A DNA stretch of 31,802 bases from UMGS1124 sp964417835 (GTDB taxonomy: Bacteria; Bacillota_I; Bacilli_A; RF39; UBA660), in contig CAYQJD010000008.1 of assembly GCA_964417835.1 (NCBI GenBank), positions 1-31,802 on the forward strand. Direction: 5' to 3'. The position numbers and the translations under genes are program-made. Positions 7,328 to 15,631 of the stretch are shown here, one piece after another. The notes under the pieces were generated by a model that did not search any database, was not told the DNA's origin, and saw only the letters and a list, made by a program, of their open reading frames with translations. Numbering within the stretch: position 1 is the first letter of the stretch; each line of letters opens with the position of its first letter.

Positions 7328-8302
7328 ATGTGGAGTATTGGTAATATAAAAATAGAAAATAAAATTGTTTTGGCGCCTATGGCTGGAATCAGTAATTCTA
7401 GTTTCAGGAAAATAATTAAAGAAATGGGAGCTGGGTTAATTTATTGTGAAATGGTAAGTGATAAAGCAATATGTTATGGCAATGAAAAAACTTTAGATTT
7501 ATTAAAAATGGAAGATATTGAACGCCCGATTGCACAACAAATATTTGGAAGTGATAAAAATTCATTTGTAGAAGCAGCCAAAAAAGTAGAAAAATTAATG
7601 CACCCTGATATTATTGATATAAATATGGGCTGTCCAGTGCCTAAGATTGCAGTACGTAGCCAAGCTGGTAGTGCACTTCTTAAAAATCCCGAAAAAATAG
7701 GTGAAATTGTTCGAGCTGTTGTAAAATCAGTGTCTATCCCAGTTACAGTTAAAATTCGAAGTGGGTGGGACGAAGACAGCATAAATGCTGTAGAAGTAGC
7801 AAAGATTATAGAAGCAAGCGGGGCATCTGCAATAACTGTGCATCCTAGAACTCGTAAACAAGGTTATTCTGGTAAGGCAAATTGGGATATAATTAGACAA
7901 GTAAAAGAATCTGTATCAATACCAGTAATCGGAAATGGAGATGTTACTACACCCGAGCTCGCAAAGAAAATGTTAAATGAAACTGGATGTGATGCTGTAA
8001 TGATAGGAAGAGGAGTTTTGGGGAATCCATGGTTAATAAAAAATTGCATAACATATTTAGATACTAATAAATATAATGATTTTATAACATTAAAAGAAAA
8101 AATAGAAATATTAGAACGACATTTTAAGATGTTGGTTGAAGATAAAAGTGAAAAACAAGCATTACTCGAAATTAGGAGTCATGCTTTATGGTATTTAAAA
8201 GGAGAAAAAGGAAGTGCTTCAATAAAAAATCAAATATGTAAAGCTCAAAGTTCAACTGACATATTTAGTATTTTAAATAAGTACAGAGAAAATGTTAAAT
8301 GA
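7328..8302 (+). CDS. dusB: tRNA-dihydrouridine synthase (DusB type)
   Basis: Dus enzymes are FMN- and NADPH-dependent and reduce uridines in the tRNA D-loop. The protein has the N-terminal flavin-binding start IVLAPMAGISNSSFR, the signature DINMGCPVPKI with the catalytic Cys, KIRSGW, the conserved HPRTR, NGDV and GRGVLGNPW. The C-terminal helical domain is complete. The start is set at the ATG at 7328 because GAGGA lies just before it; upstream codons in the frame give a hydrophobic extension unlike the family. The resulting length, 324 residues, is normal. Downstream uvrA appears to have its own promoter, so this is probably a single-gene unit. Confidence 0.96.
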   Translation: MWSIGNIKIENKIVLAPMAGISNSSFRKIIKEMGAGLIYCEMVSDKAICYGNEKTLDLLKMEDIERPIAQQIFGSDKNSFVEAAKKVEKLMHPDIIDINMGCPVPKIAVRSQAGSALLKNPEKIGEIVRAVVKSVSIPVTVKIRSGWDEDSINAVEVAKIIEASGASAITVHPRTRKQGYSGKANWDIIRQVKESVSIPVIGNGDVTTPELAKKMLNETGCDAVMIGRGVLGNPWLIKNCITYLDTNKYNDFITLKEKIEILERHFKMLVEDKSEKQALLEIRSHALWYLKGEKGSASIKNQICKAQSSTDIFSILNKYRENVK

Positions 8303-8338
8303 ATAAAATTTATAATATAATATTGAATATGTTAAATT

Positions 8339-8367
8339 TTGAAACTTTATTTTTATGTTAAAATAAT
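8339..8367 (+). promoter_or_regulatory. Putative promoter of uvrA
   Basis: TTGAAA (8339-8344) is followed 17 bp later by AATAAT (8362-8367). The -10 is imperfect. A GGAGG ribosome site follows before the ATG at 8387. No SOS-type operator was recognised. Confidence 0.4.
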
Positions 8368-8386
8368 ATAGCGAATGGAGGAGTTT

Positions 8387-11200
8387 ATGGATAAAATAAT
8401 TATAAAAGGTGCTCGAGAAAATAATTTAAAAAATATTGATGTTGAAATACCTAAGAACAAATTAGTAGTAGTAACCGGAGTTAGTGGAAGTGGTAAAAGT
8501 AGTCTTGCTTTTGATACAATTTATGCTGAAGGTCAAAGAAGATATGTTGAGAGTTTATCAAGTTATGCTAGACAATTTTTAGGCGGTACAGATAAACCAG
8601 ATGTAGACTCTATTGAAGGTTTGAGTCCAAGTATCTCAATTGACCAAAAAACAACTAATAAAAATCCTCGTAGTACAGTTGCAACAGTTACTGAAATATA
8701 TGATTACTTTCGTTTACTTTTTGCAAGAATTGGTATTCCATATTGTCCAAAGCATAAAATGCCCATAAAAAGTCAAAGCATCGAAGAAATGACTAATAAA
8801 GTTTTATCATTTGAAGAGGGGACCAAATTAGAAATTTTATCTCCAGTTATATATGGAGAAAAAGGCAGACATGAAAAAGTATTAAATGATTTGAGAAAAA
8901 GTGGCTTTACAAGAGTTAGAATTAATGGAGAAAATAGGGATCTTAGTGAAGAAATAAAATTAGAAAAAAATAAAAAAGATAATATTTTAGCTGTTGTAGA
9001 TAGAATAGTTGTTCATAAAGACGAACGTAGTAGAATATTTGATTCTATTGAAACAGCAACTAAATTAAGTAATGGTAAAGTAGTTATTAATATTATTGGT
9101 GATAAAGAAATAATAATGAGCGAACATTATGCCTGCCCAGAATGTGATTTTTCTTTGCCAGAATTAGAACCTAGATTATTTTCCTTTAACGCACCATATG
9201 GTGCTTGTCCTACTTGTAAAGGATTAGGAGTCAAACAAAATATTAGTTTGGATTTATTAATACCAGATAAAAATTTAAGTATATTAGATGGTGCTATAAA
9301 ACCTCTTTCTTTAGATCAAAATATTTATATGACAAATATTACAACTGTTGCTCAACATTATAATATTGATTTAACTAAGCCAGTTAAAGATTTAACTAAA
9401 CAAGAATTAGATATAATTTTATATGGTTCTAAAGAGCCAATTGATTTTGAATATATAAGTAAAAATGGAAATAAAAGATATACAAAAGATATTTATGAAG
9501 GGTTTATAAATAATTTTGAAAGAAGATATTTAGAAACTAATAGTTCATGGATAAGAGAATGGATAGAAAGTTACATGGTAGAAACTACATGTCCCAAATG
9601 CCATGGTTCAAGATTAAAAAGTGATGTTCTAAATGTTTTAATAAACAAGAAAAATATATATGAATTAACAACAATGAGTATATTGGAATTAATAAATTTT
9701 TTTGAAAAATTAAAGTTAAATAAAGAAGAAGAAAAAATAAGTGAATTAATAATTAAAGAGATCAAATCAAGATTAAATTTTTTAAATAATGTGGGTTTAT
9801 CTTATTTAACTCTTAATAGAAGTGCTGGTACATTAAGTGGTGGAGAAAGCCAGAGAATTAGATTAGCAACTCAGATAGGTAGTAAACTAAGTGGAGTATT
9901 GTATGTTTTAGATGAACCAAGTATTGGATTGCATCAAAAAGATAATGAAAGACTTATAAATTCTTTAAAGGAAATGAGAGATTTAGGAAATACTTTAATA
10001 GTTGTTGAACATGATGAGGATACCATGAGAGCTGCCGATTATTTAATAGATATTGGGCCTGAGGCTGGAGAAAAAGGCGGTTATTTAGTAGCTGCTGGGA
10101 CTCCTTCTGAAGTTGCTAAAAATAAAAATAGTTTGACTGGACGATATTTAGCAGGTATAGAAAAGATAGAAATTCCTAAAAAAAGACGTAAAGGTAATGG
10201 AAAGTTTTTAAACATAGTTGGCGCTAAAGAAAATAATTTGAAGAATATAAATGTAAAAATACCTTTAAATACATTAACCGTTGTAACTGGAGTTAGTGGA
10301 AGTGGTAAAAGTACACTAGTAAATGAAATTTTATATAAAACATTACGAAAAGAACTTTATAATAGTAAAGATATTCCAGGTAAAGTTAAAAAAATAGAAG
10401 GATTAGAAAATATAGATAAAGTTATAGATATTTCTCAAGATCCAATAGGGAGAACGCCTAGAAGTAATCCTGCTACATATGTTGGAGTATTTGATGATAT
10501 TAGAGACGTTTTTACTGAAATGAAAGAAAGTAAAATTAGAGGATACAATAAGAGTAGATTCTCATTTAACGTTAAAGGTGGAAGATGTGAAGCGTGTAAT
10601 GGTGATGGTGTAAAAAAAATAGAAATGCATTTTTTACCAGATGTATACGTGCCATGTGATTTATGCAAAGGGAAAAGGTATAATAGTGAAACTCTCGAAG
10701 TTAAATTTAAGGGTAAAAATATTGCTGAAATATTAGATATGAGAGTTAGTGAAGCCATACCGTTTTTTGAAAATGTTCCAAAGGTAAGAGATAAATTAGT
10801 CACTTTAAAAGATGTGGGACTTTCTTATATTAAGTTGGGTCAAAGCGCTCCAACTTTAAGTGGCGGTGAAGCTGGTAGAGTAAAGCTTGCAAAAGAATTA
10901 CAAAAAAAGCCTACTGGAAAAAGTATATTTATTTTAGATGAACCAACAACGGGTTTGCACATGCATGATATAAAGAAATTGTTGGTAATTTTACAAAGAA
11001 TAGTGGATAACGGTGATACTGTTTTGATAATAGAGCATAATTTGGATGTTATTAAAGTTGCAGATTATATAATAGATTTAGGACCTGATGGCGGTTCTGG
11101 TGGAGGCAAACTATTATGTGAAGGTACACCAGAAACTATTGCAAAATGTGAAGTATCTTATACTGGTGAATTTTTGAAAAAAATATTAGTTGATAAATGA
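8387..11200 (+). CDS. uvrA: Excinuclease ABC subunit A
   Basis: UvrA is the damage-recognition ATPase of nucleotide excision repair and loads UvrB at lesions. Both ABC modules are complete: Walker A GVSGSGKSSLAF near the N-terminus and GVSGSGKSTLVN in the second half; signatures LSGGESQRIRLA and LSGGEAGRVKLA; Walker B regions VLDEPSIGLH and ILDEPTTGLH. Zinc-finger cysteines are present (CPEC...CPTC and CEAC...CDLC). The ATG at 8387 is preferred over one at 8375, because the latter overlaps the GGAGG ribosome site; this gives 937 residues, normal for the family. uvrB, often next to uvrA, is not in the window. The YvlD-like gene follows after 39 bp and may be co-transcribed. Confidence 0.98.
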   Translation: MDKIIIKGARENNLKNIDVEIPKNKLVVVTGVSGSGKSSLAFDTIYAEGQRRYVESLSSYARQFLGGTDKPDVDSIEGLSPSISIDQKTTNKNPRSTVATVTEIYDYFRLLFARIGIPYCPKHKMPIKSQSIEEMTNKVLSFEEGTKLEILSPVIYGEKGRHEKVLNDLRKSGFTRVRINGENRDLSEEIKLEKNKKDNILAVVDRIVVHKDERSRIFDSIETATKLSNGKVVINIIGDKEIIMSEHYACPECDFSLPELEPRLFSFNAPYGACPTCKGLGVKQNISLDLLIPDKNLSILDGAIKPLSLDQNIYMTNITTVAQHYNIDLTKPVKDLTKQELDIILYGSKEPIDFEYISKNGNKRYTKDIYEGFINNFERRYLETNSSWIREWIESYMVETTCPKCHGSRLKSDVLNVLINKKNIYELTTMSILELINFFEKLKLNKEEEKISELIIKEIKSRLNFLNNVGLSYLTLNRSAGTLSGGESQRIRLATQIGSKLSGVLYVLDEPSIGLHQKDNERLINSLKEMRDLGNTLIVVEHDEDTMRAADYLIDIGPEAGEKGGYLVAAGTPSEVAKNKNSLTGRYLAGIEKIEIPKKRRKGNGKFLNIVGAKENNLKNINVKIPLNTLTVVTGVSGSGKSTLVNEILYKTLRKELYNSKDIPGKVKKIEGLENIDKVIDISQDPIGRTPRSNPATYVGVFDDIRDVFTEMKESKIRGYNKSRFSFNVKGGRCEACNGDGVKKIEMHFLPDVYVPCDLCKGKRYNSETLEVKFKGKNIAEILDMRVSEAIPFFENVPKVRDKLVTLKDVGLSYIKLGQSAPTLSGGEAGRVKLAKELQKKPTGKSIFILDEPTTGLHMHDIKKLLVILQRIVDNGDTVLIIEHNLDVIKVADYIIDLGPDGGSGGGKLLCEGTPETIAKCEVSYTGEFLKKILVDK

Positions 11201-11239
11201 TAATTAAGATTATATAATTTAAAGTAGGAAGTGATATAA

Positions 11240-11641
11240 TTGCTTGAGTATAAATTAAATAATACAAATAAAAAGAATCAATTTTTAGATTTGATTAGTG
11301 TTTTAATAGTTAATATGTTGGTTATAATACTGGCAACTAAAATATTTAAAAATATTTACGTTGAAAATGTTTTTTTTACTTTTTTAACTGCATTTATATT
11401 AATGATACTAAATAGAACTATAAAACCGATTTTAAATATTATAATGTTACCTTTAAATATTTATACATTAGGAATTTCATATCCATTGGTAAATGTATTT
11501 ATATTAAAATTAATAAGCTTGATTTTAGGTAAACATTTTATTTTAACTGGTTGGATTTCTGCATTTTTTATTTCTATATTTATTTCTATTATGACAATTT
11601 TAATTGATATTTTAGTCGGCAAAGAAATAAGGAGAATATAA
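11240..11641 (+). CDS. YvlD-like membrane protein (phage holin family 4 superfamily)
   Basis: This is a small integral membrane protein of 133 residues with four hydrophobic segments (about 17-37, 43-65, 73-92 and 98-125). The motif LNRTIKPILNIIMLPLNIYTLG is the recognisable core of the mycobacterial 4-TMS holin-like family (PF04020, YvlD in B. subtilis). Its function is unclear; despite the family name there is no evidence of phage lysis here. The start is TTG, supported by AGGAAG upstream. Its stop directly abuts the lgt start. B. subtilis has the neighbouring order yvlD-hprK-lgt; here hprK is absent between them. Confidence 0.88.
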   Translation: MLEYKLNNTNKKNQFLDLISVLIVNMLVIILATKIFKNIYVENVFFTFLTAFILMILNRTIKPILNIIMLPLNIYTLGISYPLVNVFILKLISLILGKHFILTGWISAFFISIFISIMTILIDILVGKEIRRI

Positions 11642-12457
11642 ATGAATCCTGTAATTTTTTCCATAGGAAATTTTGAAATCAGATGGTATTCTATAATACT
11701 TTTATTTGCTTTTTTAGTCGCTTACTATGTAATATACAAGGAAAGTAAAAAATTTGATGTCCCTAAAGATTTTATGTTCAACATGATTTTTTGGACAATT
11801 ATATTTGGAATATTAGGCGCTAGAATATATTATGTGATGTTTGATTGGAGTTACTTCAGTTCAAATATAAGTGAAATTTGGAAAATATGGAATGGTGGTT
11901 TAGCAATACATGGAGGGATTATTGCTGGATTATTAACAATTATTGTTTATACAAAAAAATATAATTTGAGAGTAATAAGATATTTAGATTATATTGTAGT
12001 AGGTTTAATTATAGGCCAAGCGATAGGTAGATGGGGTAATTTTTTTAATCAGGAAGCTCATGGACTTGCAACAACTCTTGAGTATTTGCAATCTTTGCAT
12101 ATACCATCTTTTATAATAGAAGGTATGAAAATAAATGGAGTTTACTATATACCAACATTTTTATTCGAATCAATATTTTGTTTTTTAGGTTTTATGATTA
12201 TATGTTTTATGAGAAGAAACAAATATATAAAGGTTGGTACTCCGACTGCGTTATATTTGATAATTTATGGAATAATAAGATTTTTTATTGAAAGATATAG
12301 AACCGATTCACTGGAACTTTGTGGTTTAAAAATGGCTATGATTGTTTCTTTATTTATGATTATAATTGGTGTTATTATGCTTATAATAAATAGTAAGAAA
12401 GGAAAGTTCGAAGATCTATATAATGATAAAAATAATAAAGATAACTTTAACTTTTAG
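11642..12457 (+). CDS. lgt: Prolipoprotein diacylglyceryl transferase
   Basis: Lgt transfers diacylglycerol from phosphatidylglycerol to the lipobox cysteine of prolipoproteins, the first step in lipoprotein maturation at the cytoplasmic membrane. Seven hydrophobic segments can be followed over 271 residues. The conserved GGLAIHGGIIAG contains the essential His, and GRWGNFFNQEAHG is the Lgt signature with the essential Arg. The C-terminal conserved Arg region (RFFIERYRTD) is also present. The ATG immediately follows the stop of the membrane protein gene upstream (adjacent TAA and ATG), so translation is probably coupled. Lipoproteins are thus expected in this organism, although none is encoded in the window. 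Confidence 0.96.
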   Translation: MNPVIFSIGNFEIRWYSIILLFAFLVAYYVIYKESKKFDVPKDFMFNMIFWTIIFGILGARIYYVMFDWSYFSSNISEIWKIWNGGLAIHGGIIAGLLTIIVYTKKYNLRVIRYLDYIVVGLIIGQAIGRWGNFFNQEAHGLATTLEYLQSLHIPSFIIEGMKINGVYYIPTFLFESIFCFLGFMIICFMRRNKYIKVGTPTALYLIIYGIIRFFIERYRTDSLELCGLKMAMIVSLFMIIIGVIMLIINSKKGKFEDLYNDKNNKDNFNF

Positions 12458-12464
12458 GTAATTT

Positions 12465-13361
12465 ATGGTATATGATGTGATTATAATAGGATTAGGGCCT
12501 GCAGGGATATCAGCTGCTATTTATGCAAAAAGAAGTGGCATGAATATAGCCGTAATAAACCTTGCTTCCCCAGGAGGTATGATAAACGAATCAAGTGTTG
12601 TAGAAAATTATCCTGGATTTAAAAAGATAAGTGGACAGGATTTAGCTTTTAAATTCTTTGAACATTTTAATAGTTTAAATATTCCACTTTTTAATGAAGA
12701 AGTTATAGATATAAAAGATGGTGATATTAAGACAATATTTACAAAAAAGGATGAATATAAAGCAAAGAAAATAATTATCTGTTCTGGAAGAAAACCAAAA
12801 AAACTAAATCTAAAAGATGAAGAAAAATTTATTGGAAATGGAATAAGTTATTGTTCAATTTGTGATGGAAATTTGTATAAAAATAAAACTGTAGCTGTGG
12901 TGGGTGGTGGCAATAGTGCATTAGAAAGTGCAATTTATTTGTCAGGAATTTGTAAGAGTGTATTTTTAATAGTGCGTAATAGTAACTTTAAAGGAAGTAA
13001 AATTTTGGTAGATAAAGTTAATGAAAAAAATAACATAATAATAAAATTTGATACGTCTATTAAAGAAATATTGATTAAAGATGCAAAAATAGCTGGTATA
13101 AAAACTTTTAAAGAAGAAATATTTTTAAATGGAATCTTTATTCATATTGGATATGAACCTAGTATAGGGTTATTAAAATCTTTAAATATAAAAATGGATC
13201 AAAATTATATTATCGTAGATAAAAATATGGAAACAAGTGTTAAGGGAATATATGCTTGTGGTGACATAATAAAAAAAGATCTTTATCAAATTGTGACTGC
13301 AGTAAGCGAAGGAGCAATAGCAGCTACACATTGTTATAAAAATATAAAACATCAATTTTGA
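12465..13361 (+). CDS. trxB: Thioredoxin reductase-like FAD protein
   Basis: This is a 298-residue flavoprotein of the low-molecular-weight thioredoxin reductase type, which uses FAD and a redox-active disulfide to reduce thioredoxin. The FAD motif is GLGPAGISAAIYA at the N-terminus. The active site is CSIC (Cys130 and Cys133), the second dinucleotide motif is GGGNSALESA, and the C-terminal FAD motif is GIYACGD. One point is unusual: the canonical NADPH 2'-phosphate motif HRRxxFR reads VRNSNFK here (from Val170), so the first His and second Arg are gone and the last Arg is Lys. Preference for NADH, or another electron donor, is therefore possible. The gene follows lgt after 7 bp and ends inside an intrinsic terminator, so it is probably the last gene of the uvrA-yvlD-lgt-trxB run. 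Confidence 0.9.
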   Translation: MVYDVIIIGLGPAGISAAIYAKRSGMNIAVINLASPGGMINESSVVENYPGFKKISGQDLAFKFFEHFNSLNIPLFNEEVIDIKDGDIKTIFTKKDEYKAKKIIICSGRKPKKLNLKDEEKFIGNGISYCSICDGNLYKNKTVAVVGGGNSALESAIYLSGICKSVFLIVRNSNFKGSKILVDKVNEKNNIIIKFDTSIKEILIKDAKIAGIKTFKEEIFLNGIFIHIGYEPSIGLLKSLNIKMDQNYIIVDKNMETSVKGIYACGDIIKKDLYQIVTAVSEGAIAATHCYKNIKHQF

Positions 13362-13370
13362 TGTTTTTTT
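13346..13370 (+). terminator. Intrinsic terminator overlapping the trxB stop
   Basis: AAAACATC (13346-13353) pairs with GATGTTTT (13360-13367), with a 6-nt loop and more T residues after it. The trxB stop codon lies at the loop/stem border. Confidence 0.8.
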
Positions 13371-13429
13371 ATTTTCTCCCAGTCTTTTTTTTGGTTGCAA
13401 ACATATTATATTATGGAGGTAAAAATTAT

Positions 13430-14349
13430 ATGAATGATTATGTAAATAATTATAAATGTAATCCTTTTGCACCTTGCCCAGGTCCAACCGGGCCAACTGG
13501 AGCAACAGGCCCAACCGGTCCAACGGGAGCAATGGGAGCAACAGGTCCAACCGGTCCGACAGGCCCAACTGGAGCTTCAGGAATGCCAGGAGTAATTGGA
13601 CCAACAGGCCCTGTAGGTGCAACAGGTCCACAGGGAATACAAGGATTACAAGGAACACCAGGGATACAAGGTCCAACCGGTCCAACAGGCCCACAAGGAA
13701 TACAAGGAATTCAGGGAATTCAAGGTATACAAGGTGTTACTGGTCCGACAGGCCCAACTGGATTAACTGGCCCGACTGGGCCAACTGGTTTACAAGGAAT
13801 ACAAGGTCCAACCGGTCCAACAGGTCCGACAGGCCCAACAGGTTCAAACGGAATAGCTGATACTCTTGNNNNNNNNNNNNNNNNNNNNNNNNNNNNNNNN
13901 NNNNNNNNNNNNNNNNNNNNNNNNNNNNNNNNNNNNNNNNNNNNNNNNNNNNNNNNNNNNNNNNNNNNGGTCCAACAGGTCCGACAGGCCCAACAGGTTC
14001 AAACGGAATAGCTGATACTCTTGCGGTAGGAACAACTACAACTGGTGAAGCGGGTACTGAAGCAGCTGTAACTGATAGCGGAGACTCACCAAACCATATA
14101 TTTGATTTTGTAATTCCAAAAGGTTTTGATGGTAATATAGGTCCAACCGGTCCAACAGGTCCGACAGGGCCACAAGGAATACAAGGCCCAACAGGTCCTG
14201 CAGGATGTTGTTGTAAAACGCAAATGTCTATTGGTACAATAACAACAGGAGTGCCTGGAAGTCAAGCTGCAGCAACCTTGGTTGAAACATGTGATGGATA
14301 TCAATTGAATTTAACTATACCACAAGGTCCAACAGGGCCTAGAGCTTAA
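13430..14349 (+). CDS. Collagen-like Gly-Pro-Thr repeat protein (interrupted by assembly gap)
   Basis: After a short leader (MNDYVNNYKCNPFAPCP) the protein runs into uninterrupted Gly-X-Y triplets, mostly GPT and GIQ, for about 125 residues. Such proteins form collagen triple helices on bacterial or spore surfaces, as BclA does in Bacillus. After the triplets comes a module ending FDFVIPKG, another short GPT/GPQ stretch, a CCC motif, a second related module ending LNLTIPQG and a final GPTGPRA. There is no signal peptide or sortase motif. The frame appears to change across the 100-N gap, but removing the gap and one 55-bp duplicate (155 bp in all) restores one frame of 254 residues. GGAGG precedes the ATG. 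The Thr-rich Y positions are potential O-glycosylation sites, and a glycosyltransferase gene follows. Confidence 0.9.
13814..13868 (+). repeat. 55-bp copy on the left of assembly gap 2
   Basis: Identical over 55 bp to 13969-14023 on the other side of the N run. It encodes the last GPT triplets and the start of the following module. Confidence 0.9.
13869..13968. other. Assembly gap (100 N)
   Basis: A placeholder of exactly 100 N inside the collagen-like gene. Repetitive GPT coding DNA is difficult to assemble, which probably caused the break. Confidence 0.97.
13969..14023 (+). repeat. 55-bp copy on the right of assembly gap 2
   Basis: Exact duplicate of 13814-13868. Merging the copies restores the reading frame of the collagen-like gene, which supports an artefactual duplication. 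Confidence 0.9.
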
Positions 14350-14360
14350 ATCCAAATAAA

Positions 14361-14387
14361 AATTGAGCATTGTGCTTAATTTTTTTT
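14361..14387 (+). terminator. Intrinsic terminator of the collagen-like gene
   Basis: AATTGAGCA (14361-14369) pairs with TGCTTAATT (14373-14381), with one G-U pair and a 3-nt loop, followed by a run of T. It suggests that the glycosyltransferase downstream is transcribed separately or by read-through. Confidence 0.75.
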
Positions 14388-14477
14388 ATAAATAAAAAAA
14401 TATAGGTAATTTAAAAGGATTAAAGAATAAATTAAGCATATATTATAGAGAAAACTATAAATTATTAAGGAGAAAAT

Positions 14478-15563
14478 ATGAAAAAATTTAAAATATGTAT
14501 TTATGCAATATCTAAAAATGAAGAAAATTTTGTTAATCGTTGGGTTGAAAGTATGAAAGAAGCAGATGAAATTTATGTTCTAGATACTGGATCCACAGAT
14601 GATACAGTAAAATTATTGAAAGAAAATAAAGTTAACGTTATTGAAAAGAAAATATCCCCATGGAGATTTGATGTTGCTAGGAATGAATCATTAAAAATGC
14701 TTCCAATAGATACAGATATTTGTGTTTGTACAGATTTAGATGAAGTTTTTGAACCTGGTTGGAGAGCAAAACTAGAAGAAAAATATGAGTTGGGGTCAAG
14801 AGTTAATTATACATACAATTGGCATATAAATGAATATAATGTTCCTGATGTGACATTTATGTTAAATAATATTCATCCTCGTTATGGGTATAAGTGGACT
14901 CATCCTGTACATGAGGTTTTAACATCAATTAAAAAAGAAAAGTCAATTACAATAGAAGAAATAGTGTTAAATCATTTTCCCGATATAAAAAAATCTCGTA
15001 AAAGTTATTTAAATTTATTAGAACTTTCTGTTAAAGAAGATCCAAATGATGATAGAAATATGCATTATTTAGGAAGAGAATATATGTATTATAAAAAATG
15101 GAAAGAATGTATAGAGACTTTAAAAAAACATTTAAGTCTTAAAAGTTCTACCTGGGATTTAGAAAGAGCTGCATCTATGAGATATATAGCAAGAAGTTAT
15201 TTAAATTTAAATAATGAGTTGGAAGCAGAAAATTGGTATAGAAAAGCTATAAAAGAAGCTCCTATAATTAGAGAAGCATATGTTGAATTAGGAATGCTTT
15301 ATAATAAACAAAAACGCTGGCTTGAATCTATCACTTATTTATTAAAGGCACTTACTATAAAAAATAAAGAGAAAGTTTATATTAATGAGGTATTTTGTTG
15401 GGATTCAACAATAGATGATTTGTTAAGTATTAACTATTATAATTTAAAACTATATGATTTGTCACTATACCATATAAATAAAGCAATTGAATTAGATAAA
15501 AATAATGATAGACTTATTTCAAATAAGAAGATAATAGAAGATTTTAACAAAAAGACTTATTAA
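14478..15563 (+). CDS. Family 2 glycosyltransferase with C-terminal TPR repeats
   Basis: Residues 1 to about 170 form a GT-A fold glycosyltransferase: ISKNEENFVNRWVESM at the start, VLDTGSTDDTV for nucleotide-sugar binding, and a DLDE motif (TDLDEVF) as the metal-binding DxD. Residues about 190-350 contain several tetratricopeptide-like helical pairs (for example AENWYRKAIKEAP and LYHINKAIELDKN). There is no signal peptide or membrane segment, so it acts in the cytoplasm. Enzymes combining GT2 and TPR often glycosylate proteins, with TPRs holding the substrate. The preceding gene encodes a Thr-rich collagen-like protein, so that protein is a plausible acceptor; this is inference from proximity and precedent (glycosylated BclA). 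AAGGAG precedes the ATG. Confidence 0.92.
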   Translation: MKKFKICIYAISKNEENFVNRWVESMKEADEIYVLDTGSTDDTVKLLKENKVNVIEKKISPWRFDVARNESLKMLPIDTDICVCTDLDEVFEPGWRAKLEEKYELGSRVNYTYNWHINEYNVPDVTFMLNNIHPRYGYKWTHPVHEVLTSIKKEKSITIEEIVLNHFPDIKKSRKSYLNLLELSVKEDPNDDRNMHYLGREYMYYKKWKECIETLKKHLSLKSSTWDLERAASMRYIARSYLNLNNELEAENWYRKAIKEAPIIREAYVELGMLYNKQKRWLESITYLLKALTIKNKEKVYINEVFCWDSTIDDLLSINYYNLKLYDLSLYHINKAIELDKNNDRLISNKKIIEDFNKKTY

Positions 15564-15576
15564 TAACAGCTGTTAT
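15563..15576. promoter_or_regulatory. Perfect 14-bp palindrome upstream of the mrnC promoter
   Basis: ATAACAGCTGTTAT is self-complementary. It sits between the end of the glycosyltransferase gene and the -35 of the mrnC promoter. No T-tract follows, so it is not a classical terminator; an operator is possible. Confidence 0.4.
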
Positions 15577-15587
15577 CAATAATTACC

Positions 15588-15616
15588 TTGTTAAAAAAAT
15601 ATTTATATGATATTAT
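15588..15616 (+). promoter_or_regulatory. Putative sigma-A promoter of mrnC-rlmB-sigH
   Basis: TTGTTA (15588-15593) and TATTAT (15611-15616) are 17 bp apart, with the mrnC start 15 bp downstream. The three genes behind it abut directly. Confidence 0.6.
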
Positions 15617-15631
15617 TTAACCGGTGATTTA

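Noticed and set aside
11240..11641. Prophage holin
   Set aside because: Despite the family name, the gene lies in a housekeeping run between uvrA and lgt, and no phage genes are near.
13182..13694. Long minus-strand frame rich in Leu opposite the collagen-like gene
   Set aside because: It is the complement of the GPT repeat, spans the trxB end and terminator, and has no ribosome site.
13474..13860. Plus-strand alternative frame rich in Asn, Arg and Ser within the collagen gene
   Set aside because: Repetitive DNA stays open in several frames. Only the Gly-X-Y frame has a ribosome site and a sensible protein.
13480..13860. Possible CRISPR array or minisatellite
   Set aside because: The short repeats have a 9-bp codon-based period, vary at synonymous positions and lack spacers. 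They encode collagen triplets.
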